Both the position numbers and the translations under genes were made by a program. Below are positions 17,481-27,288 of a stretch of DNA of 49,811 bases, in pieces (position 1 is the first letter of the stretch; each line of letters opens with the position of its first letter). The DNA comes from HGM04593 sp045661205 (GTDB lineage: Bacteria > Bacteroidota > Bacteroidia > Bacteroidales > Bacteroidaceae), in contig JAZRFE010000028.1 in assembly GCA_045661205.1 (NCBI GenBank), positions 1 through 49,811 on the forward strand, read 5' to 3'. The notes beneath the pieces were generated by a model. That model did no database searches. It saw only the letters and a program-made list of their open reading frames with translations, and was not told where the DNA came from.

Positions 17481-19421
17481 TTACCACTTATTTATCATAT
17501 TATTAACTTCTTCGTTGATTTTTTTTGCAAAATCTTCAAATTTCATGCTTCCCTGGTCGCCTTCGCCCTGTTTTCTTACCGAAACTTCACCTGAAGCAGC
17601 CTCTTTTTCGCCCACGATGAGCATGTAGGGGATGCGTTTCATTTCGTTGTCGCGTATCTTGCGACCGATTTTTTCGTTTCTGTCATCGACAATGGCGCGA
17701 ACACCGTTAAGGTCGAGGTATTTGCTTACCTGCTCGGCATACTCGTTGTACTTCTCGCTTACGGGGAGCACAGCCACCTGGTCGGGTGTCAGCCACAAGG
17801 GGAATTTACCGCCTGTGTGCTCGATGAGCACAGCTACGAAACGCTCCATTGAGCCGAAGGGTGCGCGGTGAATCATGATGGGGCGATACTTCTGGTTGTC
17901 GGCACCGGTGTACTCAAGCTCGAAACGCTCGGGAAGGTTGTAGTCTACCTGTATTGTACCCAACTGCCAACGACGACCGATAGCATCTTTCACCATGAAG
18001 TCGAGTTTGGGGCCATAGAATGCTGCCTCGCCATACTCGATTCTTGCCTTGAGACCTTTCTCCTGACAAGCCTCGATGATAGCAGTCTCGGCCTTCTCCC
18101 AATTTTCGTCGCTACCGATATACTTCTCGCGATTATTGGGGTCGCGCAAAGAAATCTGAGCCTCGAAGTTCTCGAAGTTGAGAGCCTTGAAGATGATGAA
18201 AATAATATCCATCACCGCGAGGAACTCATCTTTCAATTGGTCGGGGCGACAGAAGATGTGAGCATCGTCCTGTGTAAAGCTGCGCACGCGTGTGAGTCCA
18301 TGAAGCTCACCACTCTGCTCGTAACGGTAAACAGTACCAAACTCGGCAAGACGTACGGGGAGTTCTTTGTATGAGCGGGGAACGCATTTGTAAATCTCAC
18401 AGTGGTGAGGACAGTTCATAGGTTTCAGCAAGTACTCTTCGCCCTCTTCGGGAGTGTTGATGGGCTGGAACGAATCCTTGCCATACTTTGCATAGTGTCC
18501 CGATGTTACATAAAGCTGCTTGGCACCAATGTGGGGAGTCATCACCTGCTCGTAACCGAAACGGCGCTGAATGCGTTTGAGGAACTCCTCGAGACGCAAA
18601 CGGAGTGCTGTACCCTTGGGCAACCACAAGGGAAGGCCCTTACCAACCGACTCGGAGAACATGAAGAGGTTCATCTCCTTGCCAATCTTTCTGTGGTCGC
18701 GTTTTTTGGCCTCCTCGAGGATGGCAAGATATTCATCGAGCATCTTTTTCTTAGGGAAAGAGATACCGTAGATACGTGTAAGCTGTTTTCTATCCTCGCA
18801 ACCGCGCCAATAGGCACCTGCCACAGAGAGCAACTTGATAGCCTTGATGGGAGCAGTAGAAAGAATATGGGGACCCTTGCAGAGGTCGGTGAACGCACCC
18901 TGAGTGTAAGTGGTGATGCTGCCATCCTCGAGTTCGCTTATAAGCTCGCACTTGTACTCCTGACCCTTATCGCCAAAGAATTTAAGAGCATCCTCTTTTG
19001 AAATCTCCGCTCTTACCAATTCCGATTTTTTGGCAGCAAGCTCGGCCATTTTCTTTTCGATGGCAGCGAGGCTCTCCTCTTTAATAACAGTGTCGCCGGC
19101 ATCTACATCGTAGTAGAAGCCATTCTCTATCGCAGGACCGATACCGAACTGTATTCCGGGGTAGAGTTCCTGCAAAGCCTCGGCAAGGAGGTGGGCACTT
19201 GTGTGCCAGAAAGCACGCTTACCCTCTGCGTCGTCCCACTTATGGAGCACAAGAGTAGCATCCTCTGTAATTTTTGATGTCAAGTCACACACTTCGCCAT
19301 TAACGCTGCATGCAAGTACATCATCGGCCAAACGCTGGCTGATGCTCTGAGCTACCTGCAATCCTGTAATTCCACTCTCGTACTCACGCACAGAGCCATC
19401 GGGAAAAGTTATCTTTATCAT
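17481..19421 (-). CDS. thrS: Threonyl-tRNA synthetase
   Basis: 646 residues, full length. The order is a TGS domain (about 1-62), an editing domain with HTSAHLL and TDLCKGPHI, the class II catalytic core (MNCPHHCEIYK with zinc Cys, VRLAEFGTVYRYEQSGELHGLTRVR pattern, IHRAPFGSMERFVAVLIEH) and a C-terminal anticodon-binding domain. It charges tRNA-Thr. A possible promoter (TTTG 19549-19552, TATCTTTG 19523-19530, spacing 18) gives a leader of about 95 bases in which I see no T-box. Confidence 0.98.
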   Translation of the reverse strand: MIKITFPDGSVREYESGITGLQVAQSISQRLADDVLACSVNGEVCDLTSKITEDATLVLHKWDDAEGKRAFWHTSAHLLAEALQELYPGIQFGIGPAIENGFYYDVDAGDTVIKEESLAAIEKKMAELAAKKSELVRAEISKEDALKFFGDKGQEYKCELISELEDGSITTYTQGAFTDLCKGPHILSTAPIKAIKLLSVAGAYWRGCEDRKQLTRIYGISFPKKKMLDEYLAILEEAKKRDHRKIGKEMNLFMFSESVGKGLPLWLPKGTALRLRLEEFLKRIQRRFGYEQVMTPHIGAKQLYVTSGHYAKYGKDSFQPINTPEEGEEYLLKPMNCPHHCEIYKCVPRSYKELPVRLAEFGTVYRYEQSGELHGLTRVRSFTQDDAHIFCRPDQLKDEFLAVMDIIFIIFKALNFENFEAQISLRDPNNREKYIGSDENWEKAETAIIEACQEKGLKARIEYGEAAFYGPKLDFMVKDAIGRRWQLGTIQVDYNLPERFELEYTGADNQKYRPIMIHRAPFGSMERFVAVLIEHTGGKFPLWLTPDQVAVLPVSEKYNEYAEQVSKYLDLNGVRAIVDDRNEKIGRKIRDNEMKRIPYMLIVGEKEAASGEVSVRKQGEGDQGSMKFEDFAKKINEEVNNMINKW

Positions 19422-19593
19422 AGCTGTATTTTTACATTTATAAATTCTTATGCGCCAGGGGCACCGAAAAAACCAAAATAGTGTTTTATCGGCTACATTT
19501 GCACGCCTTTCGCAAAACTCTGCAAAGATAATGCAAACTAATTGAAGTCAAAAAAAAGTAGCGTTTTTTTTCGCAACGAAAAGCTGTTGCTTA

Positions 19594-21615
19594 CTATTTC
19601 TCCTTGAAACGCTTTATAATATTGTAGGCCGAGTACAATCCCAGCTCTCCGGCCTTGCTCAAGTCGGCTATTCCTTCGCTGTTCTTACCTTGATATATAT
19701 ATGTAAGACCGCGATTGAAATAAGCCTCAGCAAAATCGTAGTCGAGCCTTATCGCCTCGTTGTAGTCGGCAATGGCAGACTTATAGTCGCCCATCTTCAC
19801 GTAGATATTCGCGCGATTGTAATAAGCATGTGCAAAATCGGGCATAATGGTTATCACATGTGTCAGGTCGTTGGCAACAATATGATAGTCGATGTTTGCA
19901 ATCTCTTTTTTGCCATTAACTGCAACGCGAACATCGCCACCGGCCAATTCGTTGTTGAGTTCTTGTATCTCGAACAATTTGTATCGCACCGAGGCGCGCA
20001 TGAAATAGACGAGCCACAGCTCACCATCGAGCGCGAGAGCAGCTGTGAGGTCGGAGAGAGCCGCATCAAAGTCTTGAACCAGACAGTAGTCGAGTGCTCG
20101 AGCCACGCGATGCACAATTTCCTCGGGAGCATCGGCTATGTTTTTAGCACGCACATCGATGTTGTCGAAATGGCGTTGCACCTCACTCTCGCTGAGCGAA
20201 CGCTCGTCATTTGTAAGAAGCAGAGAGGCCGGCAGCAGATTACGGCTGTTAAAATCGGCTAACGGCTTGTAGTATTGCATAGCCTCGCCAAGCTCGTGAG
20301 GCTTTTCGTAGTAAGAGACAACAAACATCGGTTCGAGACGCACATCCACCTTGCGGTTCTGCACCTTGCCTCGATAGTTCGAAATATATTTCTTGTCGTT
20401 GCTGTCGTCGGCCACCACCACCCTATTGTATTTATGCACACTCCTGTCGGAGTTTTTGCGCACCTTATCATCACGTTCGAGAGTATCTTTATCGGCAGCC
20501 TTGCCGTCACGAGCATTGTTATACCTCTCTATCTGACGCTTAAGCAACCACGTCTCGTCGGCGGCAGCACCCTTCTTGTCGCCCACTTTACGCCGAGCAG
20601 CAGCGCGACACTGATAGCCATATTCAAAATTGGGATATTCGGTAATCACCGCCGTATAATCGGATATTGCACCCTGCAAGTCGCCTGTGCGATCGCGCAA
20701 CAAAGCCCTGTTAAAACGCGCAAGAGTGTTCTCTTCGTCTACCTTCAGAACTTTGTCGAAATCCTCGATGGCGCGGTTGACGTCACCCACCTGAGCGCGC
20801 AACAGTCCGCGGTTGTAATAACCCAAAAGATTATTAGGGTCGGCATTCAGTGCCATATCGTAGTCAGACATCGCCCCACGCAGATTTTCGCGATAGTAAC
20901 GAATAAGTGCCCTGTTTATATAATAGCCGCTGCGGTCGGGCATCAGTTCAATGGCTCGGTTCATATCAATCTCTGCACTGTCGTACTGCTCGACCTGAGC
21001 CAGTAGCATCGCACGCGCCTGATAGACGTTAGCCGAATATTTATCATAATGTACCGCCTTGTCCACCCAACGACGGGCAGCAATAGTGTCGCCACGTTTC
21101 ACCGACACCTGCATGCGCATAAGATGAATATCGGAGTTGCGCGGAGCAAACATCTGCACCGAGTCGAGCAAAGCATCGGCTCGTTCCCAATGTTCACGCT
21201 GCATGGCGCAGAGAACAAGGTTGTTCCACACAGCCACATTCTGCGGATCGTAGTGTATCGCCTTGCGAAAATCGACCTCGGCACTGTCGTACTGCTCCAT
21301 ATACACACGACAAAGACCTCGAAGCTGGTAGGACTTCGATACATACGGGTTGCGCTCTATCGACAAAGCAAGGTCGTCGGAGGCACCTTTAAAATCATCG
21401 AGATTGTATTTTGCGAGTGCGCGATAGAAATAAGGCTCGCTCAAGCGCGGCCTCACTCCTATCACCATATTGAAATATCTTATCGAGAGTACATAATCCT
21501 CGAAATAGAGCGCGTTGCGCCCCACCAGCATCACATGTTCGATGTTCAACTGTGCTCTAACCGCAAGCGGAGAGAGGAAAAGAATTAAAAGAGGAAGTAC
21601 TCTCAGAAACCTCAT
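19594..21615 (-). CDS. Secreted tetratricopeptide-repeat protein
   Basis: 673 residues with a signal peptide cleaved near VRAQ. About ten TPR units fill residues 25-350 (for example AYFNRGLTYIYQGK-type and GYYNRGLLRAQVGDVNRAIEDFDKVL), then a charged non-repeat linker (about 360-480), then further TPRs to the C-terminus. It is probably a periplasmic scaffold. Its start overlaps the def stop by 4 bases, so it is translationally coupled to def. The association with def and thrS looks conserved in the order; the partner is unknown. Confidence 0.85.
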   Translation of the reverse strand: MRFLRVLPLLILFLSPLAVRAQLNIEHVMLVGRNALYFEDYVLSIRYFNMVIGVRPRLSEPYFYRALAKYNLDDFKGASDDLALSIERNPYVSKSYQLRGLCRVYMEQYDSAEVDFRKAIHYDPQNVAVWNNLVLCAMQREHWERADALLDSVQMFAPRNSDIHLMRMQVSVKRGDTIAARRWVDKAVHYDKYSANVYQARAMLLAQVEQYDSAEIDMNRAIELMPDRSGYYINRALIRYYRENLRGAMSDYDMALNADPNNLLGYYNRGLLRAQVGDVNRAIEDFDKVLKVDEENTLARFNRALLRDRTGDLQGAISDYTAVITEYPNFEYGYQCRAAARRKVGDKKGAAADETWLLKRQIERYNNARDGKAADKDTLERDDKVRKNSDRSVHKYNRVVVADDSNDKKYISNYRGKVQNRKVDVRLEPMFVVSYYEKPHELGEAMQYYKPLADFNSRNLLPASLLLTNDERSLSESEVQRHFDNIDVRAKNIADAPEEIVHRVARALDYCLVQDFDAALSDLTAALALDGELWLVYFMRASVRYKLFEIQELNNELAGGDVRVAVNGKKEIANIDYHIVANDLTHVITIMPDFAHAYYNRANIYVKMGDYKSAIADYNEAIRLDYDFAEAYFNRGLTYIYQGKNSEGIADLSKAGELGLYSAYNIIKRFKEK

Positions 21616-22169
21616 TTCAGGATTCTCTTTGTCTTATAAGTACAATGAGCCTTACCGCGCAAGAGGTTCATCAGGCGGTTCTTGTTCATCTGACGACGCA
21701 GAGGAGTCAATCTGTCTACAAACACCTTGCCTTCGAGGTGGTCAAACTCGTGCTGCATTGCGCGAGCGAGGAAACCCTCTACCCACTCGTCGTGCTCCTG
21801 CATATTCTCGTCGAGATACTGCACGCGGATGCGCTCGGGGCGAGTAACCTTCTCGTGAATTCCGGGAACTGAAAGACAGCCCTCTTCCATTGAGACAGTC
21901 TCTTCCGAAGTCTCGATGATGTGAGCATTGATATACACACGACGGAACTCCTTGTACTCGGGATAATCCTCGGCAAGAGGATCAAGGTCGATAACCACGA
22001 GACGAATGGGCAGACCTATCTGAGGGGCTGCAAGACCGATACCCTCGGCATTCCACATAGTCTCGAACATATTTTTAATAAGCTCCTGAAGATCGGGATA
22101 ATCAGGCTCTATGTCGGTAGCCACCTTTCTGAGAACAGGCTGACCATAAAGATAAATAGGTAATATCAT
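21612..22169 (-). CDS. def: Peptide deformylase
   Basis: 185 residues. All three motifs are present: GIGLAAPQIGL, EGCLSVPG (metal Cys) and QHEFDHLEG (metal His pair with catalytic Glu). It removes the formyl group from nascent proteins in the cytoplasm. It begins 27 bases after ruvX and overlaps the TPR gene. Confidence 0.98.
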   Translation of the reverse strand: MILPIYLYGQPVLRKVATDIEPDYPDLQELIKNMFETMWNAEGIGLAAPQIGLPIRLVVIDLDPLAEDYPEYKEFRRVYINAHIIETSEETVSMEEGCLSVPGIHEKVTRPERIRVQYLDENMQEHDEWVEGFLARAMQHEFDHLEGKVFVDRLTPLRRQMNKNRLMNLLRGKAHCTYKTKRILK

Positions 22170-22196
22170 AGTAAAAATTTTATCAACAATTCAACA

Positions 22197-22619
22197 TCAT
22201 TTGCTCCAACGTTTGCTGTCGAGATATGATTGCAGGATGATTACCGCACTCACCTCGTCGATAAGTGCCTTGTTCTGTCGCGTCTTTTTCTTGAGGCCTG
22301 CATCGAGAATAGCCTGCTGAGCAAGTTGCGAAGTGAAACGCTCGTCGTAATACTCGATGGGCATCTCGGGCAACAGTTTTTGCAAACGATTCACAAAAGG
22401 CTCTATGCGCACCATATTCTCGGAATATTCGTTATTGAGCTTTTTGGGCAGACCCACCACTATTCTCTCGACCTTCTCACTCTTCACATAGTTGAGAATG
22501 TAATCGACAAGAGCAGTCGTCTCGACAGTCGTAAGCCCGCCTGCAATTATCTGCAACTCGTCAGTGACAGCAAGACCTGTGCGTTTTTTTCCATAATCGA
22601 CAGCAAGAATTCTTCCCAT
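22197..22619 (-). CDS. ruvX: YqgF/RuvX-type RNase H-like nuclease
   Basis: 140 residues from ATG 22619 (MGRILAVDYGKKRTGLAVTD); the longer frame to 22676 adds an unlikely leader. RNase H-fold acidic residues are in AVDYG, VVGLPKKLNNEYSEN, YDERFTS and DEVSAVIILQSYL. The family acts in 16S rRNA 5'-end maturation and has been called a Holliday junction resolvase. First gene of the ruvX-def-TPR run. Confidence 0.95.
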   Translation of the reverse strand: MGRILAVDYGKKRTGLAVTDELQIIAGGLTTVETTALVDYILNYVKSEKVERIVVGLPKKLNNEYSENMVRIEPFVNRLQKLLPEMPIEYYDERFTSQLAQQAILDAGLKKKTRQNKALIDEVSAVIILQSYLDSKRWSK

Positions 22620-22742
22620 AATCTTATTTTTCGCAAATGAACACGCAAAAATACAGCAAAATGCGTCGCCAAGCAAGCACCTCGCCCGTAAACTGTGAAA
22701 AAAAGTGTTAGAAGATGTTTATTAGGGCGAAAGCTGCGCACG

Positions 22743-22774
22743 AAAAAAGCGAGGCTTGTTATTGCAAGCCTCGC
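22743..22774 (-). terminator. Terminator of the SPOR lipoprotein gene
   Basis: GCGAGGCTTG (22749-22758) and CAAGCCTCGC (22765-22774) form a perfect 10-bp stem, followed on the minus strand by six T. It lies 26 bases after the stop at 22800. Confidence 0.92.
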
Positions 22775-22799
22775 CTATGAAATAATTTTCAACCTAATA

Positions 22800-23291
22800 T
22801 TAGTTGTTGTAAAGCAACCATGCCTTCTGGAAATCGGCATCGTTGGGGTGATTAGCCTTGAACTGAGCACGAGCCTCTGCAGCCTGCTGACGGTCGTCAT
22901 AAGAGCCACAAACTACGCGATACATACCTGTTGCGGGATTCTGAACAACAAGAGCTTTGTAACCCTCGCCGATGAGTTTCTCGCGGAGAGCGTCAGCGTT
23001 GGTCTTAGAAGAGAAGCTACCGCAAACAACGCTGTAAGCCTTCAATGAGCCTGCTGTACCGCTTGCAAGAACAACCTTCTCTGAACGATAAGAAGCGTCA
23101 GCCTTAGTTGTTGTGTTGCTTGTAACGGGAGCAATCTCAATGGGGTCTGAAGCCTGTGAGTTACCCTGAACAAGTTCCTGCTGCTTAGCCTGGTCATAAG
23201 CTGTCTTATAAGCACTCTCTTTCTTTGATTTACATGAACTGAAAGCCATAACCATGCACAAGCCCAGTCCTAACAAAAACAATTTCTTCAT
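22800..23291 (-). CDS. SPOR-domain lipoprotein
   Basis: 163 residues. The signal peptide ends with FSSCK, a lipobox followed by Lys/Ser. A disordered Thr/Ser-rich stretch (about 30-75) leads to a SPOR domain (about 80-160: YSVVCGSFSSKTNADALREKL, GYKALVV, YRVVCGSYDD). SPOR domains bind denuded glycan strands of septal peptidoglycan, so this is probably a division-site or envelope protein. It is transcribed alone; TATTTTTG (23339-23346) is a likely -7 element. Confidence 0.92.
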   Translation of the reverse strand: MKKLFLLGLGLCMVMAFSSCKSKKESAYKTAYDQAKQQELVQGNSQASDPIEIAPVTSNTTTKADASYRSEKVVLASGTAGSLKAYSVVCGSFSSKTNADALREKLIGEGYKALVVQNPATGMYRVVCGSYDDRQQAAEARAQFKANHPNDADFQKAWLLYNN

Positions 23292-23442
23292 TTTTCTATA
23301 TTTTTTATAAATTACTCCTTAAAAAAGATTTCCAACTGCAAAAATAGTCATAAACATTAAAATCTTCAACAAGAAAAGTAACTTTTTTATTTTTTTGCGT
23401 AAAATCTCTCGCCGAAAGACACCTTTTATATATTATTCAGCA

Positions 23443-25194
23443 TTAAGAGTGCTGCTCCATATCAACACCCTTATTGTCAAGATACAACTTTCTCCAATAC
23501 TCCGACTTTATTGGGCGCACAGTGTATTCCTCTGTATGCAGACCATGAGGTTTGCGTGTCTCCAGATTTCTATTGAGCACGGTAGCCACCTCAATCATAG
23601 CTTCATGAACATTCTTATTAAACACCATCAAACTATAAGAGATTGTCAGTAGCAGCACATTTGCCCCTGTCTGTGTTTTAAGATATCGAACCAAATTCTT
23701 ATCACCCACCTTTGGCTGCACTGTATGGAGGTCGGTCTTTAACTGAAGGCACTCTTCAAGTGTTTTAGAGAAGTCCCCATATAACTGTTTTGTCAATTCG
23801 CCGTTCCAGGGAATACAACCCTCGAAATCGAATGATGTTTCGCCACGCTCACCACCCAATTCAAAATGAAAGTCATAAGGCGAATTCTTCACCACCTGCT
23901 CGCCGGCAACAACAACTATCCAGTCGTTCTTCTCCTTGCCACGAGTAATATCATCAACAAAAGCCATGAACGACGGGTTATCAGGTTCATCCACCGTATA
24001 GAAATTACAACGTAAACTCACATCGGAGTGTGTTCTCGAAAACAGCTCATTTGCCACATAATTGAAACCGCCCAACTGAGCAATATGCCAATCGAAAAAG
24101 CTCAAGCCATTATCTCCTCGACCAAGAGGATTGACAATTGTAACTGATGAGCCTCTGTCGATGTAAGATCCATACGAAGTGTTTACATGAAACTGATTCA
24201 CCACAACCATATCACTCTTCGGCCCCGAACTGATGGCGGCAGCAAGATTTTTCAAACGCATATTTTTTGAACTTGAGACAGCCTTAATCACTTCCGCATC
24301 GGACAATCCAAGTTCGAGTTGTAAGTCACCAATGCTTATGTTTTTAGCGGGGAAAAACAAACCCGCGCGCTTTATGCTCTTCACAAGCATAAACTCATTT
24401 ATTCGCAAACTGTTCTTTTTCAGTTTCTCGGCATTGGAATCCTTTTCCATAACCTCGGTAAATGCCGAGCCTATCAAACCGGCAGGCACAGCAAAAATAG
24501 CGATACCAAGCACACCAATCACGCACGCAATCAGTCGTCCGACAAATGTGATGGGCGGAGTATCGGCAAAACCACCCGGGTCGCCAATATACTGCGCAAA
24601 AGCCCACACAACAGATTTCCAGCCATTGTCATACACTTGGGGCTGAGCATTATGCTCAACAAAGAAGAGGATAAACGACAAAATTAATGTAATAATAACA
24701 AGAAACTGCAACGACACCAGCATCTCTTCTTTCTTTGACTTTATGGCTCGTGAAAGGATATTAAAAGCCTTTACATAGCGGAACACACGAAGCAGACGCG
24801 CTACTCGCAACACCTTCAGTGCCATATATGGCACTTCTACGAACATATTCACATAGAACGGGAATGTAGAGAGTATATCTATCAACCCATAAAAACTGAG
24901 GCAATATTTCACTCGCCCCCAAAAACCTTTATACTTCACATCGATTTGGTCGGCAGCCCAAATGCGCAACAACACCTCGATAGTGAAGCAAATGGTGGTG
25001 AAATAATCGATGAAGTGCAACCACGCTCCATATTTTTCAACTATGCCGTCGTATGTAGACAGAAAAACCTCAACGGTTGAAATAACTATAAGGCCGATGA
25101 TAGCATAATCGGGGTAATTCTCCCACTGTTTGGTACGCAGGTCGTTGTCGAAAACTCGTGCGAGTTGTCTCTTAAACTTTTCTATTTTCGTCAT
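23443..25194 (-). CDS. Voltage-gated-channel-like protein with large unknown C-terminal domain
   Basis: 583 residues from ATG 25194 (MTKIEKFKRQ); the 25206 start would be TTG. Six membrane segments fit the voltage-gated ion channel fold. S4 (LKVLRVARLLRVFRYVKAF) has regularly spaced Arg. The pore loop after S5 reads WAFAQYIGDPGGF instead of the potassium filter TVGYG. S6 is GRLIACVIGVLGIAIFAVPAGL. From about 290 a soluble domain of ~290 residues follows that I cannot assign. It overlaps pcp by 23 bases. Ion selectivity is unknown. Confidence 0.8.
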   Translation of the reverse strand: MTKIEKFKRQLARVFDNDLRTKQWENYPDYAIIGLIVISTVEVFLSTYDGIVEKYGAWLHFIDYFTTICFTIEVLLRIWAADQIDVKYKGFWGRVKYCLSFYGLIDILSTFPFYVNMFVEVPYMALKVLRVARLLRVFRYVKAFNILSRAIKSKKEEMLVSLQFLVIITLILSFILFFVEHNAQPQVYDNGWKSVVWAFAQYIGDPGGFADTPPITFVGRLIACVIGVLGIAIFAVPAGLIGSAFTEVMEKDSNAEKLKKNSLRINEFMLVKSIKRAGLFFPAKNISIGDLQLELGLSDAEVIKAVSSSKNMRLKNLAAAISSGPKSDMVVVNQFHVNTSYGSYIDRGSSVTIVNPLGRGDNGLSFFDWHIAQLGGFNYVANELFSRTHSDVSLRCNFYTVDEPDNPSFMAFVDDITRGKEKNDWIVVVAGEQVVKNSPYDFHFELGGERGETSFDFEGCIPWNGELTKQLYGDFSKTLEECLQLKTDLHTVQPKVGDKNLVRYLKTQTGANVLLLTISYSLMVFNKNVHEAMIEVATVLNRNLETRKPHGLHTEEYTVRPIKSEYWRKLYLDNKGVDMEQHS

Positions 25195-25798
25195 TGTGTT
25201 TTTCAATTATTATTTCTATTGCCCTTACCATTTGACTGAGTGGCATTGTTGATTTTCCATGTTTTGCAGAGGGGTGCCCCATGTAGAATGGCAGATGCAC
25301 GAATATCGCCTGCATTTGCGGTTGTTCCTTGCACAGCATCAACGCCTCGTAATAGAGGCGATTGCACACATAAAGCCCGCACGAATTTGATATTTTCACA
25401 GGAACACCTTGCTCTTCAACAGCCGCACATAAAGACTTTATCGGCATGTTGGTAAATAGTGCCACTGGTGCATCGTAGTTTATAGGCTCCTCGTCAGGGG
25501 TGAAACCATCGTTGTCCGGCAATTTGGAATCCATCATATTTAGTGCCACACGCTCCAGTTTCACCTTGTCACTACCACCCGACTGACCAAGCATTATAAT
25601 GGTATCGGGAGAGTGCTTTTCGACTGCCCTGCGCAATGCAACACCTGCATTGCCAAAGCTGACAGGCATCTGTTCAATAGCAACATTTACTCCGTAAACA
25701 GAGAGAGTGGCCACCTTTTCGGCAACCATCCACGACGAGTTTACGGGATAATCACAATATGGTTCAAAACCTGTAATAAGAAGTTTCATTGTTGTCAT
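25172..25798 (-). CDS. pcp: Pyroglutamyl-peptidase I
   Basis: 208 residues; the start could also be the ATG at 25789 (MKLLITGFEPY). C15-family motifs are seen: TGFEPY near the start, GQSGGSDKVKLERVALN (catalytic Glu), CGLYVCNRLYYEAL (catalytic Cys in VCN) and FVHLPF (catalytic His). It removes N-terminal pyroglutamate from peptides in the cytoplasm. It overlaps the channel gene downstream, suggesting shared expression; no functional link is evident. Confidence 0.93.
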   Translation of the reverse strand: MTTMKLLITGFEPYCDYPVNSSWMVAEKVATLSVYGVNVAIEQMPVSFGNAGVALRRAVEKHSPDTIIMLGQSGGSDKVKLERVALNMMDSKLPDNDGFTPDEEPINYDAPVALFTNMPIKSLCAAVEEQGVPVKISNSCGLYVCNRLYYEALMLCKEQPQMQAIFVHLPFYMGHPSAKHGKSTMPLSQMVRAIEIIIEKHNDENRKV

Positions 25799-25843
25799 AC
25801 TCTAAAACTTTAGATTATCACATTTTAATTCCTTATTACCGGT

Positions 25844-27103
25844 TTATTCTTTGCTATATTTTGTTCTGTAATATACGGTATTCGGCACTACTGCCTCAAC
25901 CTCTACCCACAGATAGTTTGTGTAACGCATGCGCTCGTTCTCGAAAGCCAGATATATGGTTTTTGAACCTTTGGCAGGTATGCGGCCACAGCACGACTGC
26001 GTACCCAATGTTGAGTAATCGACATCGTAGCTCAACTGTGAAATCTGCTTGGTGCCATCCTGAAACTGCTTTGCCTGTGTCTGATTGCGAAACACATACA
26101 TGTTGCAGTAGGCATCTTCGTCGCGAATGGGGCGGTTATCGTCGAGCATGGTGTTCAGCAAGCCATTGCTCGTTGTTTTCTCGTATATGGGCAATCCAAG
26201 GAATTTTATACGTTTATAACTGCGCGAAAGGTTATCGTGAAACTTTCCATCATCGGCACGGTCGGCTTCGCTTGTAGACATTCGCATCGAATAGAGGATG
26301 TCGGTTGTACCGGCAGGAACCTGCACTGCCACCAACGCCTTTGCACTACCCGAGAAGGCAGCCTTTATCTGTCCGCGCAGCGTGAACTTACGAGGTTCAT
26401 CGAAACATTTGCGCATCTCAATGCTCGGAACTGCCTGTGCACCAAAATCGCCCTTGTTACATTCGACCTGCTCTTTTTTTATGGGAGTAACTTTTTCCAA
26501 ACGCGCCATCTCCTTTACCCCATAGTTGATGTCGAGACCTATGTATTGCGCTTGGGTGGTAGCCAAAGTCACCAAATATATTGCACTATTTTCAATGGCA
26601 AGCGAGTCGGCCACGGTTGCACGACCACTCTGTTTTTTTATTTCACGACGACTGTCGGCATTGCTCACTGTCACCGTCACAGGTGATTGCGCTGTGACTT
26701 TCCAATGCAACGTCTCACCACGCATCAGATAGAGAGGAAAAGTGCGTGTTCCCTCGAAAAGTTGGTCGTCGAAAGTGTATGCACTTACCTTGAAATTGGC
26801 AATTTTTGCTTGCGTCTGTGATAATATTTTCTTCCTGAGGCTCTCTACACGAACCTTCATGGCTTCGCAAGCAGATATCTGCTCGGGCTTTACCTCCATA
26901 GGATTGTAGTCGTAGTGCAGTTCGTTTGCAATATTGTACACCTTTACAAGATTCTCACCCGAGAGTGTTGAAACATCGTACTTTTCGAGAGTTTGTATCA
27001 GTTCCAATGCCTTGTTGTAGTTTTCTACCGACCTATTGTGCGCATCACCCGCGCAACCGCAAAAAATAGCAGCCGCAACCACAGGTATTATTAATTTCTT
27101 CAT
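25844..27103 (-). CDS. Lipoprotein of unknown function
   Basis: 419 residues from ATG 27103 (MKKLIIPVV); a GTG start three codons upstream is also open. The signal peptide ends FCGCAG, a lipobox. A short helical region (about 25-110) precedes mixed beta sequence, and six or more Cys are scattered through the mature chain (for example QSCCGRIPAKG). I do not recognise a family. It comes directly after the 54-residue gene of the accessory cluster and 46 bases before pcp. Confidence 0.7.
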   Translation of the reverse strand: MKKLIIPVVAAAIFCGCAGDAHNRSVENYNKALELIQTLEKYDVSTLSGENLVKVYNIANELHYDYNPMEVKPEQISACEAMKVRVESLRKKILSQTQAKIANFKVSAYTFDDQLFEGTRTFPLYLMRGETLHWKVTAQSPVTVTVSNADSRREIKKQSGRATVADSLAIENSAIYLVTLATTQAQYIGLDINYGVKEMARLEKVTPIKKEQVECNKGDFGAQAVPSIEMRKCFDEPRKFTLRGQIKAAFSGSAKALVAVQVPAGTTDILYSMRMSTSEADRADDGKFHDNLSRSYKRIKFLGLPIYEKTTSNGLLNTMLDDNRPIRDEDAYCNMYVFRNQTQAKQFQDGTKQISQLSYDVDYSTLGTQSCCGRIPAKGSKTIYLAFENERMRYTNYLWVEVEAVVPNTVYYRTKYSKE

Positions 27104-27108
27104 TCTTT

Positions 27109-27273
27109 TCACTTTTTCTTTTTACCAAAAATAGCACCTATTACAGCATCGCCTATTTTGCGTTCCACGCCTTGCTTGGTAAGGGGCACCCCCGTCTTTT
27201 TCGCTACTTTCTGCTTAATTGCAGTAGCTCCCAAAGCTCGTTTGAGTGAAAATGAAACTCCCGGAATCTTCAT
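27109..27273 (-). CDS. Small basic protein, 54 residues
   Basis: ATG 27273 to TGA 27109, beginning MKIPGVSFSLKRALG and ending AIFGKKKK. It is Lys-rich with one weakly amphipathic helix and no membrane segment. Its stop lies six bases before the ATG of the lipoprotein gene, and it starts 16 bases after the stop of the 91-residue membrane protein. The tight packing is the main support. Function unknown. Confidence 0.6.
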   Translation of the reverse strand: MKIPGVSFSLKRALGATAIKQKVAKKTGVPLTKQGVERKIGDAVIGAIFGKKKK

Positions 27274-27288
27274 AGTTTCAAAATTTTA

